DNA from: Tupaia tana
Lineage: Eukaryota; Chordata; Mammalia; Scandentia; Tupaiidae
Assembly (NCBI GenBank): GCA_026018925.1
Contig: JAKSZU010000016.1
Coordinates: forward strand, 31,028,877-31,092,876
Reading direction: 5' to 3'
Length of the DNA stretch: 64,000 nt
The notes under the pieces are model-generated. The model did no database searches and was not told the DNA's origin. It saw only the letters and a program-made list of their open reading frames with translations. Shown one piece after another: positions 1 through 10,266 of this stretch. Position numbers and translations under genes: made by a program. Within the stretch, counting starts at the first letter, position 1, and each line of letters begins with the position of its first letter.

Positions 1-20
1 GACGTTAAATTCTTTTTTTA

Positions 21-276
21 AAAAAATCTTTTTCCAGAGAGAGATTTTTGCTATATTGAGGGCGTGTGCACTCACCAGAGATACAGAGACAGAAAGTTAG
101 AAATCACTCCCCAGGGGGGATGGCCACACCACAGTTCCTTCTCTTCCATTCTCCTCTTGGGGTCTTGGGCATGCATGCATACATACATGAATTTCAAATC
201 GACAGATCCAGGACTCGAACTGAGGTCAACAACATGGGAGACCAGTGAAATAACCATTATGCCATCTGCTGGTCCT
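21..276 (-). mobile_element. Family 1 tRNA-SINE, long form
   Basis: Read on the minus strand, the tRNA-like head begins near 276 ('ggaccagcag'-type start) and the A-rich tail lies at 21-30. The body carries the family landmarks: the GC-rich 'ccccagggggga' hairpin, the 'ttctcctcttgg' block and the CT-rich (here GA-rich) 3' third. It is moderately diverged; most CpGs have decayed. Confidence 0.9.
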
Positions 277-409
277 AGGATTCTATATTCAAAAGCAAAA
301 TCATAATGGTAATGTTGAAGGAATAAAAAGTAACATTTTCTAAACATAACTATTTTTAAAAATTGTGTCAGTTCAGAATAAAAATTTTAGGAATAGAGAA
401 ATAGATTTT

Positions 410-680
410 GGGCTGGCTGGCCCCATAACACATTGGTTAAGGGAGCTGGATCCCATCACTGACCATAGTGCAAATCCTGTCCCAGAGGCTTAAAAAATAC
501 TTCAGGTAACCAGAGGCTTAAAAATTACTCCAGAATTTGTGAATGTCCAAATTCCTGATGGGAAGGAGAAATGGAGAAAAAAGAATTACAGTGTGACCAT
601 GCACCATTGCAGGATGTAATATCTCTCTCTCTCTCTCTCTCCTCTCTCTTTGGAGAGTACATGCACTCTCTGGCAATAAA
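410..680 (+). mobile_element. Family 1 tRNA-SINE, old copy with internal duplication
   Basis: A diverged head ('ggctggctggcc...ggttaagggagctgg') is followed by the B-box remnant and 'gaggctt'. The phrase 'ccagaggcttaaaaa' occurs twice (about 483 and 511), a short internal duplication. A (TC)n tract at 619-651 is the expanded CT-rich 3' part, and the copy ends near 'gcaataaaaaac'. Confidence 0.8.
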
Positions 681-689
681 AAACTTAAT

Positions 690-1727
690 TTCAATTTGTA
701 CTAAGCCTTAGATAAATTTTAATAAGTTCTGTAAGTGAGAGCAGAAGAAAACCAAGATAAAAGTACTATGTAAATGCAAACACAATTTGGTTATCCTAAA
801 ATAATTAGGAAAAGTGAACGAACTAATTTCCACTTTTATAAATCATCATTTTGACATAAAGGTGAACATCTGACTCAGGGAGCAAAAAAAAAAAAAAAAA
901 AAGAAAGAAAAAGAAAAAAGACCCAAACTTTGTAGTTTGGGAAGATACAAACTTATTTGTATGAGAAGAGTAGCTTAAAAATAAAGGGAAATGGTTAAGG
1001 AATTTTCCAAGGTAATGCATACTATGGCTGCGAGCATTAGGATCAGCGGTAAGAAGATGTAATTTGCATCTATGAAGAGAACATTATGACATTTCATCAC
1101 TGGAATATTCTATACCCAAATCTCTAGAAGCATTGACTATCACATCTTCGAAAACCACAAGCAAGTATATTTCATATGTGCATAAATACATATACTCAGA
1201 GCCACAGTTCGATTGTGTTTGGAATGCATCTTTTGATATTGTAATGATGAAATATCTCTCAAGAAAAGATGAAAAAGTAAAGCAAACACCTTTTTAAAGA
1301 TTAAAAGAGATTTTTGTGAATGTTGTCAGAGTAGACACTATGCTTTTTTTTTATCTGGGCACATTAACTTTATAGTAGTAATGGATATCTCTCAATAAAG
1401 AAATACAGAATCTTAAATTTTTTAAAGTGCTATGGAGAAATAAAGTGACAAAAAATGAAAGTATCTTACATTCTATTTCTTGGAGTTATTAAACAGTGCG
1501 ACTAGTTACCTAAGAGTTTAAAGTAGAAGGGAATTAGACTTGCATAGTTCTAAATTTTACCATGGCCTTTTATGAAAACTTAGATTTGGAACTTTATGGA
1601 TCTTAGATCCTGCACCTAAATTTATCAATTTACATTCTAAATGTATATACACTATATACTAGATGATTTATATAATGTATGAACTAGATGACCTTTAAGC
1701 TCTCTTTGTTATAGGAGTAGAGTGTGG
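690..1727. other. Unassigned sequence
   Basis: No convincing exon, RNA gene or recognisable repeat was seen. A poly(A)-rich run lies at about 885-920. Base composition is A/T-rich like the rest of the window. Confidence 0.5.
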
Positions 1728-1972
1728 GTGGGCAGCGGTGGTACAAAAGTAATCCAATGTTCACTGAGGCTTAATTCACATGGAAAAGTCCCAGGTTAGC
1801 ATCCTCAGCTTTCCCTGCACATGTCAAGGGTATTGTGCATCCCTGTGATCTGACTGATTGAGGCTAGGAGTGAACGGCAGCATGAAAATCGTGTTGGGGA
1901 GGGCATGACTGTCTCTCTCTTTCTCTGCCTCACTCTTTCTGTCACAGGAGAAATGAAATAAAAATAAACATT
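1728..1972 (+). mobile_element. Family 2 SINE
   Basis: Starts 'gggcagcggtggtac' and contains the family core 'gattgaggctagg' followed by 'cagcatgaaaatcgtgttgggg' in diverged form, then a CT-rich tract and an A-rich end. The same core with similar spacing recurs at 8458 and 34209, and in reverse orientation at 10040, 49852 and 53715. Confidence 0.65.
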
Positions 1973-2071
1973 AAAAAACTTGGGAGTATATCTTAGGTAC
2001 ATCTGGAAAAATACAGAGAAAAGTCAGTGGAAAGAGAAAGTTGCCTCTCTGTGAAGATGCAGGTGAAAATT

Positions 2072-2322
2072 GGGAACAGCAGACAGCATACTGGTTATGT
2101 CACCAGACTCTCATGTATCTGTCCAAGGTTGGCATCATGGACCTGGGGGCTTAAAACTCCTATCAGGTGTGTTTGTGTGCGTGCGTGCCCAAGATCTCAA
2201 GAGGAGAACAGAGAAGGGATTGTGGTGTGGCCATCCCTCCTGAGGGGTGATTGCTCACATTTTGTCTCTCTGTCTCTCCAGCAAGTACACGTGCTGTATA
2301 GCAAAATCTCTCTTAAAAAAAT
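2072..2322 (+). mobile_element. Family 1 tRNA-SINE, long form, with TSD
   Basis: The head 'gggaacagcagacagcatactggttatg' and the 3' end 'gctgtatagcaaaatctctc' are clear. It is flanked by near-identical duplications: 'gaagatgcaggtgaaaat' at 2053-2070 and 'gaagatgtaggtaaaat' at 2324-2340. The body is moderately diverged. Confidence 0.9.
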
Positions 2323-2340
2323 AGAAGATGTAGGTAAAAT

Positions 2341-3160
2341 TTATAAGTTAGATTAGGTAACATAATTCTATTTTATTTCTCCTGAAGGAACACATTTAGA
2401 TCCCACAAAACACTATTTCATCTCAAGATATTTTTGCAGATTTTTTAGTTAATTTTTTTGCAATAAAAATGTGAAGAAGATGGCGAATCACTACTATCAA
2501 TGTCTTTCTGAATATATTTTTAAATTATGCCCTGCTTTTAGATTATCCTGAAAAAGACAGAGGTTAACTAGTTAAGCTGGGAACTGATTCTAAAGTAGAA
2601 ATTAAACTTAATGCATACAGAGGCTGTATGTATTTCTATTAGGAAAACAAAAACATGCTTGTCTCCCCACCCTACCCTGCTCCATATCATATAATTTAAC
2701 TAGACCACCAGTCACATTAGGTGCCTTAAATGATTGAATAAATTAGCTGAGTTTGCTTCTCCCTATTTAATTAATTCAAAGCTGTTGGGTTTTGTACCAC
2801 TGGAAAAGTTCATTGATCTGGAATATCAACAACTAACTAACAAAAATACTGGCTGAAACATTTGCTTAGGTGTCTTGATGTTTTTTTGTGCTACACATGG
2901 ACTAGTGACTGAATTTTGGTAAGGAAAATTGAATATATATCTCTTTTGGTATAATTAAAAAAATACTAAATATGTTAAATGTTGAGAATAGTATTAAGGA
3001 GTAACTGAAAGCACACACCCAAGTGCACACCACACGATTCATGTTTAACAAATGGAAACATTTTGCCATTTTTGCAAGGTTTCTTTAAAAGATCCAATTT
3101 AAGCATTACCATTCATACTATTTTCTCACTTCCGTATGTAACCGTGATATTGAAATTGAT
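2341..3160. other. Unassigned sequence
   Basis: A/T-rich sequence with no open frame of note and no repeat recognised with confidence. Confidence 0.45.
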
Positions 3161-3846
3161 GTTTTTCTTTTCTATGGATGTTCTTACATGTAATTTTGCT
3201 TCCTATGTGTGTACACATAAGACAAAATAGTTTGATTTGTTTTAAAAATTAAAACAAAGGAGGCCACACTATGTAAATGTTTTTCTTTCTATTCAACATA
3301 ACATTTTGGAGATGCACATGTGTTGATTAATATATACACGATTTACGGATTTTAATAGTTTCATTAGATTGTAAAAATATACACATTTTTATTCCTTCTC
3401 TATTGATATAATCTGATTTTTTTCTGCATTTTTTTCTTAATTGTAAATAACGAATCCACAAAAGGAATAGTACATTTCTCATTATGTAGATGTGAAAATT
3501 CTTCAGCTTATAGAACTGACATATGTATCATTCTTTTTTGGGGCGAGAAGATTTAAAATCTAGTCTCTCAGCAATTTTCAACTTTAAAGGACATTTTTAT
3601 TCATTACAGTCACTGTGTTGTCCAATAGATCTCAAGAACTTAGTTTTCCTAGCCAATTACACTTTGCACCCTTTGGCCAGCACCTTCTCATTTGCCTCCA
3701 CCCTGGCAACCACCATTCCACCTCTGGGTGTTCACCTTTGCTGGATTACCCATAGAAATAAGGTCACACAGTATTTCTGTTTCTGCGCCTGGTTAACTTC
3801 ACTAACTACAATGTCCTCCACATTCATTCACATAGTTGCAAAAAAA
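3161..3846 (-). mobile_element. Old L1 3' region (3' UTR-like)
   Basis: The stretch from about 3610 ('ttgcaccctttggccagcacc', 'ggcaaccaccattccacctctg', 'gcctggttaacttcac') matches the antisense of the mammalian L1M 3' UTR as I know it. The part before 3500 looks like further diverged L1 antisense but is less certain. Confidence 0.6.
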
Positions 3847-4105
3847 ACCCCTTTTTATTTGTTTATTTATTTTGCTAGAGGGAGAATGCGTTGGACAGAG
3901 AGATTGAGACAGAAAGGAACAGGAGAAAGCACCCTCCATGAGAATGGACACAGCCCAATCTCTTCTCCATCCCTCCCTTTTGAGATTTTGGGCATGCATG
4001 CACACGTGCCTGGTGTGATTCTCAGCCTGCCAGTCCAGGGTTTGAACTACACAGGCAGCCGTGTGGGATCCGACCTTAAACTCCAGGCCACAGAGCCGGC
4101 ACCAG
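3847..4105 (-). mobile_element. Family 1 tRNA-SINE, old copy
   Basis: The A-tail complement (T/TTTA repeats) at 3847-3872 leads into GA-rich sequence, 'cccaatctcttctcc', 'ttttgagattttgggcatgcatgc', and a degraded head ending 'agccggcacc'. It is inserted at the edge of the L1 3' region. Confidence 0.8.
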
Positions 4106-4380
4106 AATTTCCTTCTTTTAAAGACTATTGTTTTCTAAATTTTTATTTTCAGACAATAAGTTTAAATGTTTATGTTAGACCATTAATTTAAGCACTTATT
4201 CATATATTGGCTATTTGGTTTCCTTCTCCAAATTGTTTATTCATATCCTTTTTCTTACTTTTGAATTATATTTTGGACTTTTTATTACAGATTTATAGAA
4301 TTATTTTTTACACTCAAAATACCATTCTTTCATCTGTGGTTTATTTTATAATTTTATTCTACTGTATTCAACTTATTTTT
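4106..4380. other. A/T-rich, possibly L1-derived
   Basis: T-rich sequence between two SINEs. It may continue the L1 segment upstream, but no diagnostic motif was found. Confidence 0.35.
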
Positions 4381-4399
4381 AAATTACATTTACAGTTGG

Positions 4400-4612
4400 G
4401 TGGGGACCAGCAGTTAGCATAATAGCTATGTCGCTGGACACCCATGTAGTCGACCGCAGTTTGAGTTCCTGACCCGGTGGCTTAAAACTCATGCTGGGCG
4501 CACGTGTGTGCATGCCAAAGATCCCTAGAGGATAATGGAGGAGAAGAGATTGCAGTGTGGTCATCTCCCTTTCTGTCTCTCTGTCTCTCTCTATAGCAAA
4601 AACTTCTCAAAA
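4400..4612 (+). mobile_element. Family 1 tRNA-SINE with perfect 17-bp TSD
   Basis: Head 'ggggaccagcagttagcataatagctatgtcgctgg' (A box) and 3' end 'atagcaaaaacttctc'. The 17-bp 'aaattacatttacagtt' is present at both 4381-4397 and 4613-4629. The perfect duplication indicates a fairly recent insertion. The GC-rich hairpin region is shortened. Confidence 0.93.
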
Positions 4613-4739
4613 AAATTACATTTACAGTTAAGTTTGTTAACTTTTAACTTATTATAATAGGAGAGTTTCATATAGCATTGTGAAAACAGATACAGCATGA
4701 ATTACTAAGTAGAAAAGTAGAGTAACAGAAATAATTGAA

Positions 4740-4950
4740 GGTCAGCCAGTGGCATGGTGGTTAAGGCTGCAGGAATACACATGAATGACTGCACAAATCA
4801 AGACCCAGTAGCTTGAGAAACATGCCCAAAATCTGGAAAGAACAGAGAAAGGGTTGAGCCTGTCCATCCCCCTACCCTGAGGGGCAGGGCAGATGCATCT
4901 CACCTTTTCTCTTTCTCTCTCTGGTGAGTACACACTCCCTATATCAAAAA
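4740..4950 (+). mobile_element. Family 1 tRNA-SINE, old copy
   Basis: The older head type 'gtcagccagtggcatggtggttaaggctgc' is recognisable, then 'ccaaaatctgg', 'tccatcccc' and a CT-rich part ending 'cctatatcaaaaa'. It is more diverged than neighbouring copies. Confidence 0.75.
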
Positions 4951-5049
4951 TTTAAAAATTATCATTAATAATAAAAATTGAAAGAAAGAAAAAAGTTAAG
5001 AAAAAAAGGAATATCAAAGAATGGAGATGACAGGAAACGGTAGTACAGT

Positions 5050-5092
5050 ATATAGAATCATATATATTTATATATATATATATATAAAATTA
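5050..5092. repeat. (TA)n microsatellite
   Basis: TA-rich simple repeat ('tatatatttatatatatata'). Confidence 0.85.
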
Positions 5093-5109
5093 AATCAAAA
5101 GTAATGAAC

Positions 5110-5480
5110 TAGGTATAATAATTAAATAGAAAATTTTGGGGACTGGAATTAAAAAGAAAAACCTATCTGCAGTTTATGAGAGATAAACCTAAATTGTCAG
5201 GATGCACAAAGTTTCAAAATAAAAACTGAAATGAAATGAAAAGATATACAAGCAAATATAAACCAAAAGGATTCTGGTATGGCTATATTAATTGACTAAG
5301 TAGGCTTTAATCCTAAAAGCATCATTAGTGATAGATGTACTCCATAACCATAATTATTACTACATAAATAATTATAAAGGCTAGGAATAAGTGAAAAATC
5401 TATAATATATGTATATTAACTACTTAAATCTCAAAATACATAAAGCAGAAATAAAATTAAAGGAAGAAATAAAACTGCAA
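5110..5480 (+). mobile_element. Possible old L1 ORF2 fragment
   Basis: 'atatacaagcaaatataaacc', 'ggtatggctatattaattgac' and 'gtaggctttaatcctaaaagca' follow the order of a stretch of old mammalian L1 that reads 'gcaaatactaatc...gtggctatattaat...gactttaa'. Similarity is judged by eye and the copy is very diverged. Confidence 0.45.
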
Positions 5481-5544
5481 TCTATCTAGATAAGTGCTGG
5501 ATTTTATCAAATTTTTTTTCTGCAACTACTTTGATTTTTTTTTT

Positions 5545-5715
5545 TTACATTTAATCCCTGTATATTATTAGAACATGCCAAATGAATTTTTGTATTATGG
5601 ATACACTGTATATTAGTTCAGTCAAAGATATTACCATATACGTTGTCATCAACAGATAATTTTCCATTTTGGTGTTCTTATACGTCTAGCTTTTTTCCTT
5701 TTCCACTTGATTCCC
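5545..5715 (-). mobile_element. L1 3' UTR fragment (lineage-specific type)
   Basis: 'tagttcagtcaaagatattaccatatacgttg' plus 'tcatcaacagataatttt' closely parallels 28667-28725, where the same text runs into L1 ORF2 antisense. This is therefore a short 3'-terminal L1 piece. Confidence 0.65.
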
Positions 5716-5738
5716 TTCCTATCAAAAATGGTCCATTT

Positions 5739-6005
5739 TGGGACCAGCAGTTAGTGTAATGGCTATATCGCTAGACTCCCATGTAGTCGACTGCAGTTCA
5801 CGTCCCCGACCCGGTGACTTAAAACTCATGCCAGGCACATGTGCGTGTGTGCCCAAGATCCCGAGAGGAGAACGGAGGAGAAGGGATTGCGCCGTGGCCA
5901 TGTCCCCTGGGGAGTGATTTCTCGCTTTCTGTCTCTCTGTCTCTCTCTGTCTTTCTGGTGAGTGCATGTGCCCTATAGTGAAAACCTCTCAAAAAAAAAA
6001 AAAAA
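5739..6005 (+). mobile_element. Family 1 tRNA-SINE, long form
   Basis: Intact head with A box 'tagtgtaatgg' and CpG-rich body; it ends 'cctctc' plus a 16-base A tail. The short duplication 'tccattttg' (5732-5740 and 6006-6014) flanks it. Confidence 0.93.
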
Positions 6006-6014
6006 TCCATTTTG

Positions 6015-6215
6015 TCTATTTATGTATATTTTCCAAGAGAGAAGAAACACTCCCAGTGGGATCTTCACTTTGGATCCGCCCTCAGCCTTAGCCACGCAGA
6101 ATCATGGGCATACAGCCATGTGCCCAGGGTAACCAGGAAAAACTCAGGACACAAATCTGGGACCTTCCCAGGAGGCTTTTACAGAACCAAGCATTGAATT
6201 ATAGCTGGGTCACTG
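6015..6215 (-). mobile_element. Family 2 SINE
   Basis: Antisense landmarks: 'cagtgggatcttcac' (opposite of the 'gtgaagaccc' core), 'cctcagccttagcca' (opposite of 'ggctgaggctg') and 'gggcatacagccatgtgcccagggt'. The head end near 6200 is degraded. Confidence 0.55.
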
Positions 6216-6334
6216 CAGTTAGCCTAATTTTTCTTCTTTAATCTGCAATAGGGTCAATTAGATTGGTTTATGAATATCTGAGGGAGCTTGCACTTTCAGA
6301 ATAAATCCAAATGGACTACGTGTTTTTATTGTAA

Positions 6335-6455
6335 TATATAGATATATATGTAATATATATGTGTGTGTATATAAATATATGTATATATATTTGTACTATG
6401 TATGTGTGTGTGTGTGTGTGTATACGTAAATATATACACATAGACACACACAACT
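6335..6455. repeat. Compound (TA)/(TG)/(CA) microsatellite
   Basis: Alternating TATA blocks, a (TG)n run at about 6400-6420 and then CA-rich sequence, so the tract could fold back on itself. Confidence 0.9.
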
Positions 6456-6465
6456 TCACACACAG

Positions 6466-6598
6466 AAGGTGACTTCAAAACTTTCATTGAAAACAGAAAT
6501 TAAACAACAAGTTTATTTTGGTATGAACATTTTTTCAAATACAATTATAGTTGTTTTTTCATATTACTTATTTTCCAAGACTTTTTGAATACCTCCTT
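6466..6598. mobile_element. Mariner-like MITE (inverted-repeat element)
   Basis: The ends are imperfect inverted repeats: 'aaggtgacttcaaaactttc' at 6466 and, on the other strand, 'aaggaggtattcaaaaagtc' from 6598. The interior 'aagtttattttggtatgaac' is shared in reverse orientation with 28329-28453. Family name unknown. Confidence 0.5.
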
Positions 6599-6667
6599 TT
6601 ATACATACACACAAATGAAGTTTTACATACTGCCAAATTCTAATTTTGAATCCTTTGTTAACAAATC

Positions 6668-6908
6668 TTTTCTTTTTAAATTTACTACAAGGTGTGTGTA
6701 TTTCATCAGAGACAGAGAGAGAAGGAGAAAAAGAGCCCAGCCCCAGGGAGAATGGCCATGCCAAAATCCTTTCTTCTCCTTTCATCTCTCAGGATGTGGG
6801 ATATGCATGCGCATGTGCCCAGCATGTTTTTCAAGCCACTAGGTTGGGACTCAAACTTCAGTTGGTCATGTGGAATTCAGTGCCTTAACCACCATACCCC
6901 TGGCAGGC
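6668..6908 (-). mobile_element. Family 1 tRNA-SINE, old copy
   Basis: Antisense body: GA-rich block, 'gccccagggagaatggcc', 'ttctcctttcatctctcagga', 'gcatgcgcatgtgccc', with a degraded B box and head at 6850-6905. Confidence 0.8.
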
Positions 6909-6949
6909 ACAAGAACCTTTAAAACTATTCAGAAGCAATATTGGCATAT

Positions 6950-7545
6950 AGTTTCATCTCTTCTTAGATCTTAATTTGGTTTTGTTGTTAAATGATGCTG
7001 CTTTCATAAAATGATTTGGAAATAATTCTCTAGTTCCTTCCTTTCCATAAACATTTATATAAAATTCATATTATCCACTTCATAAATATTTATCAAAATT
7101 TACCAGTGAAACCGTCTGGGTTTGAACGTTTATTTTCTTTCACTTTTTGTGGCCACTGTTCTTCAGGAAAAGTCAATTTATTTAATGGATGTATGTTTAT
7201 TTTAAAATGTCTACTTCCTTTGTGTTTATTTTAGCAAATGGTGCTTCTCACCTAATTTTTAAAATTCATTATCCTAAAATTGAGCATATTACGTTTTTAC
7301 TGTTTAATATGTAGTTTCTGTAATAATATTCTCTCCCTCATACAGGACATTTGCAATGGCATCATCCTTGTAAAAAGTTTATGTATTTTACTAATTTGTT
7401 CAATCCACCAATTTTTGTATTATATTTTGGTCTCCTATTTGTTTTGTATTGCATTAATTCCTGCTCTAAACTTAATTATTTTCCTTTACTTAAATGAGGT
7501 TCTTTATGTTTCTTAGCCTCTTAGAAACTTAGACATTGAATTGAA
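6950..7545 (-). mobile_element. Old L1 ORF2 fragment
   Basis: T-rich antisense text from 'ctactttcataaaatg'-like sequence through 'gtattttactaatttgttcaatcc', 'ctcctatttgttttg', 'cattaattcctgctctaa' and 'tatgtttcttagcctcttag' follows the order of mammalian L1 ORF2 antisense. It resumes after the SINE group at 8563. Confidence 0.55.
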
Positions 7546-7553
7546 AACTTCCT

Positions 7554-7829
7554 GGGACCAGTAGTTAGCGTAATGGCTATGTCACTGGACTCCCATGTAG
7601 TCGACTGTGGTTCGAGTCCCGGACCCAGAGGCTTAAATTCATGCCAGGCACATGTGCGTGCATGCCCAGGATCCCAAAAAGAGAATGGAGGAGAAGGGAT
7701 TGCGGTGTGGCCATCCCCCCTGGGGTAGTGATTTCTCGCTTTCTTTCTCTCTGTCTTTCTGGAGAGCGCACGTGCCCTATAGCACAAACCTCTCAAAAAA
7801 AAGAAAAAGAAAGAAAAAGAAAAGAAAAA
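7554..7829 (+). mobile_element. Family 1 tRNA-SINE, long form, with TSD
   Basis: Well preserved head and body; the tail is a mixed A/G run of about 40 bases. 'tgaattgaaaacttcc' (7537-7552) and 'tgaattgaaacttcc' (7830-7844) form the target duplication. It sits inside the L1. Confidence 0.94.
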
Positions 7830-7866
7830 TGAATTGAAACTTCCTTTTCTCTAAAATAAGCTTTTA

Positions 7867-8131
7867 TTTATTTATTTATTTTGGAGAGGTTTTTGCTATG
7901 GGGCGCTGTGCTCGCCAGAAAGACAGAGCGAGACAAAGAGACAGAAAACAATAAATCACCTCTCAGGGGAGATGGCCATGCCGCAATCCCTTCTCCATTC
8001 TCCTCTCGGGATCTTGAGCGCGCACACACACGTGACCGGTGTGAGTTTTAAGCCACCGGGTCTGGGACTCGAACTGTGGTTGACTATGTGGGAGTCCAGC
8101 GACATAGCCATTATACTAACTACTGCTCCCC
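7867..8131 (-). mobile_element. Family 1 tRNA-SINE, long form, with TSD
   Basis: Opposite in orientation to the SINE just upstream. The duplication 'taaaataagctttta' (7852-7866) is echoed by 'taaataagctttta' (8132-8145). The tail complement is a (TTTA)n run. Confidence 0.93.
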
Positions 8132-8159
8132 TAAATAAGCTTTTAAAGATATAAGTTTT

Positions 8160-8345
8160 CTTCTGGTCCCAGTCACAGTGGCACAAGTGGGAGGACACCA
8201 TTGCACAGTGACTGAGGCTGCCTAGGAGGTCTGGGTTCAGTTCCTGGTCCAACCTAAGTAGGCTGATCTTGAGAGCTATGCTCCCAGCAAATGGGAGGCT
8301 GTGGCAGGAGAATCACAACATGGCAGGACCCTGTCCAGATATTTA
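8160..8345 (+). repeat. tRNA-like head joined to 7SL/Alu-like sequence
   Basis: A B-box-like 'gggttcagttcctgg' at about 8232 is followed by 'tatgctcccagcaaatggg', 'aggctgtggcaggagaatcac' and 'aacatggcaggaccctgtcc'. The last three resemble, in order, parts of 7SL RNA/Alu ('cccagc...ggaggctgaggcaggagaatc', 'aacatagcgagaccctgtctc'). Visual comparison only. Confidence 0.4.
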
Positions 8346-8562
8346 TTTCAGGTCTAGGAAGTGGCACAGAAGGCAAGGCAGTCCCATGTGAGATGGCTTC
8401 CAGTTAAGTCTGGAGGCCTTCGTGAGTACGCCAGGCACACACATGCTCATGATCCGGAGCTGGCTGAGGGTGGATTGTGGCATCAAGATCCCGTTGAAGG
8501 TACTAGCTCTGTCTCTTTTTCTCTCTCTTTCTCATGGAAGAGAAAGTCCACGTGTGTGGGGG
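8346..8562 (+). mobile_element. Family 2 SINE
   Basis: 'gaagtggcacagaaggcaaggc' at the head, then 'agctggctgagggtggattg', 'tggcatcaagatcccgttg' and the CT-rich end with 'atggaagagaaa'. It follows the 7SL-like piece directly, so the two may form one composite unit. Confidence 0.6.
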
Positions 8563-9600
8563 GAGACAAAATCAAACTCTTTTTCTATCCCTTTTGTGCT
8601 TTTTCATACAAAATATTAAAAGAGAAAATAATAGCTTTTTTTCTGCATAACACTTATGCTACATTCTACACACTTTCATGTATTGCATTTTTAGCATCAT
8701 TCGAAACTTTTCAAATTTCACTTCTGATTTCTTCTTTAACTTATGAATTATATAGAGATACATTATTCACCTTTTAAATATTTGAAGATTTTATAAATAC
8801 TTTTTTATTTCTTTCTTACTGAATTCCATTATAGTCAACTAACATAATCTGTAAGCATTTAATCTTTAGAAATGTTATGTGACTTGTTTTATGTCTTCTC
8901 ATATAGTCTAAATTGATAAACATTTCACCTGCATCAGGAAAGAATGCGTATTCTGCAGTTGTTTGGTTTAATGTCTCATAAATTTGAATTAGGTCAAAGT
9001 AGGTGATAATGTGATTCAGATACTCTATATTATTACTGATTTACCTTATTCTATTCATTATTGAAATAAGGGTGATAAATTTTTTAAGCATAAGTATGGA
9101 TTTGAGTATTACTCATTTTTAATACCTAATTTTTGATTCTTGTATGTTGTTGTAGCTCTGATATTGATTACTCTATGTTTATAATTTTTACATTAACAAA
9201 ATATTTTTATTGCCATTAAGTGTTCCTTTTAAATCTCTCATATTACTCTTTATTGTAAAGTTATTTTTTTTCTGATATTAACCTAGTCACCTCAATTTTC
9301 TTATGCATGCTGTTTGCAGAATATGTTTTCTATTCAATTTATCTATGAATCCGTATTGGAAGTAAATGTCTTTTTTGATAAACCATGTAGCTGACATATT
9401 CTTTTTTAAACCCCATCTGATAATCCTTTTAAATGTATACTTGTTAATTGTTGACATAAAATTAAATATCTTAATTTATTAATATATTTATTCTAAATCT
9501 ACCGGTTTGCTCTCTGTCTCCATAATCTTTGTTCCATTCTTACTTTTCCATCTATCCCTTTTCCTTATCTTCTTATAGATTAATTAAGGAAAAATATTTT
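8563..9600 (-). mobile_element. Old L1 ORF2 fragment (continues 6950-7545)
   Basis: The antisense order is recognisable: 'gaattccattatagtcaac', 'gaatgcgtattctgcagttg', 'tgaattaggtcaaagtaggtg', 'tttctgatattaacctagtcacctc'. These are landmarks of mammalian L1 antisense. Divergence is high, with no open frame. Confidence 0.6.
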
Positions 9601-9636
9601 TTTAATTTCAAATAACATATTGGCTTTTTTCCCCCT

Positions 9637-9829
9637 TAATTGTTACCAGATAGCACATGTATTCACCAGAGAGACACAGAGAGAGAGAAAAAAAGAGAGA
9701 GAGAGGGAAAATGGGAAAGCACTTCCCATGGAGAGCAGTCATGTGCAATCCCTTTTCCTCTATTTCTCTCCTTTTGGGGTTTTGGACACACATACACACA
9801 CATCTGGCTTATTTCTGAAGCCACCAGAG
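9637..9829 (-). mobile_element. Family 1 tRNA-SINE, partial
   Basis: Contains tail-proximal and middle parts ('cacatgtattcaccagag' to 'ggcttatttctgaagccacc') but the tRNA-like head is missing, because the next partial copy begins immediately. Confidence 0.75.
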
Positions 9830-10024
9830 AAAAAAAGAGACAGTGAGAAATCACTCCCAAGAGTGGTTGGCCACACCACAATCCCTTCTTCTCTCTCTAC
9901 TCCTGGGTTTTTGTGCACACATGCATGCATGCCTGGCATGATTTTCAAGCTGCTGAGTCCAGGACTCAAACTGTGATCATCCATGTGTGAGTTCAGGGAC
10001 GTAACTACTACACCACCTGCTATC
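9830..10024 (-). mobile_element. Family 1 tRNA-SINE, partial (lacks 3' end)
   Basis: Begins abruptly at 'gagacagtgagaaatcactccc' and runs to the head remnant 'gtaactactacaccacctgct'. Together with 9637-9829 it resembles one element interrupted or duplicated in its middle. Confidence 0.75.
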
Positions 10025-10034
10025 AATTTTTTTT

Positions 10035-10266
10035 CTTTTTCTTAAGTTTAATTTTTCTATGAGAGAGAGATAGAAAGAGAGAGAGAGAGAGACACCTCAA
10101 AATTATTCTCATACTATAATCCACCCCCAGCCTCAGCCAATCCAGATTACAAGTCACCCATGCACCTAAAGTGGGCAGAGAGTCCTTGGGTTGCAAATCT
10201 AGGACATTCTTGTGGATCCAGCCTGGTTTAGTGTTGCATTACTGCTGCACCACCACTGGCCCAGAA
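10035..10266 (-). mobile_element. Family 2 SINE
   Basis: Reverse complement shows the fullest family 2 structure here: head 'gggccagtggtggtgcagcag', then 'attggctgaggctgggggtgg', 'attatagtatgagaataa' and a long CT-rich end (the (GA)n tract at 10060-10092). This copy showed that the plus- and minus-oriented examples are one family. Confidence 0.7.

Noticed and set aside
3523..4191. 222-codon plus-strand frame, the longest in the window
   Set aside because: It is composed of L1 3' UTR antisense (3610-3846) and a SINE (3847-4105); no coding signature outside them.
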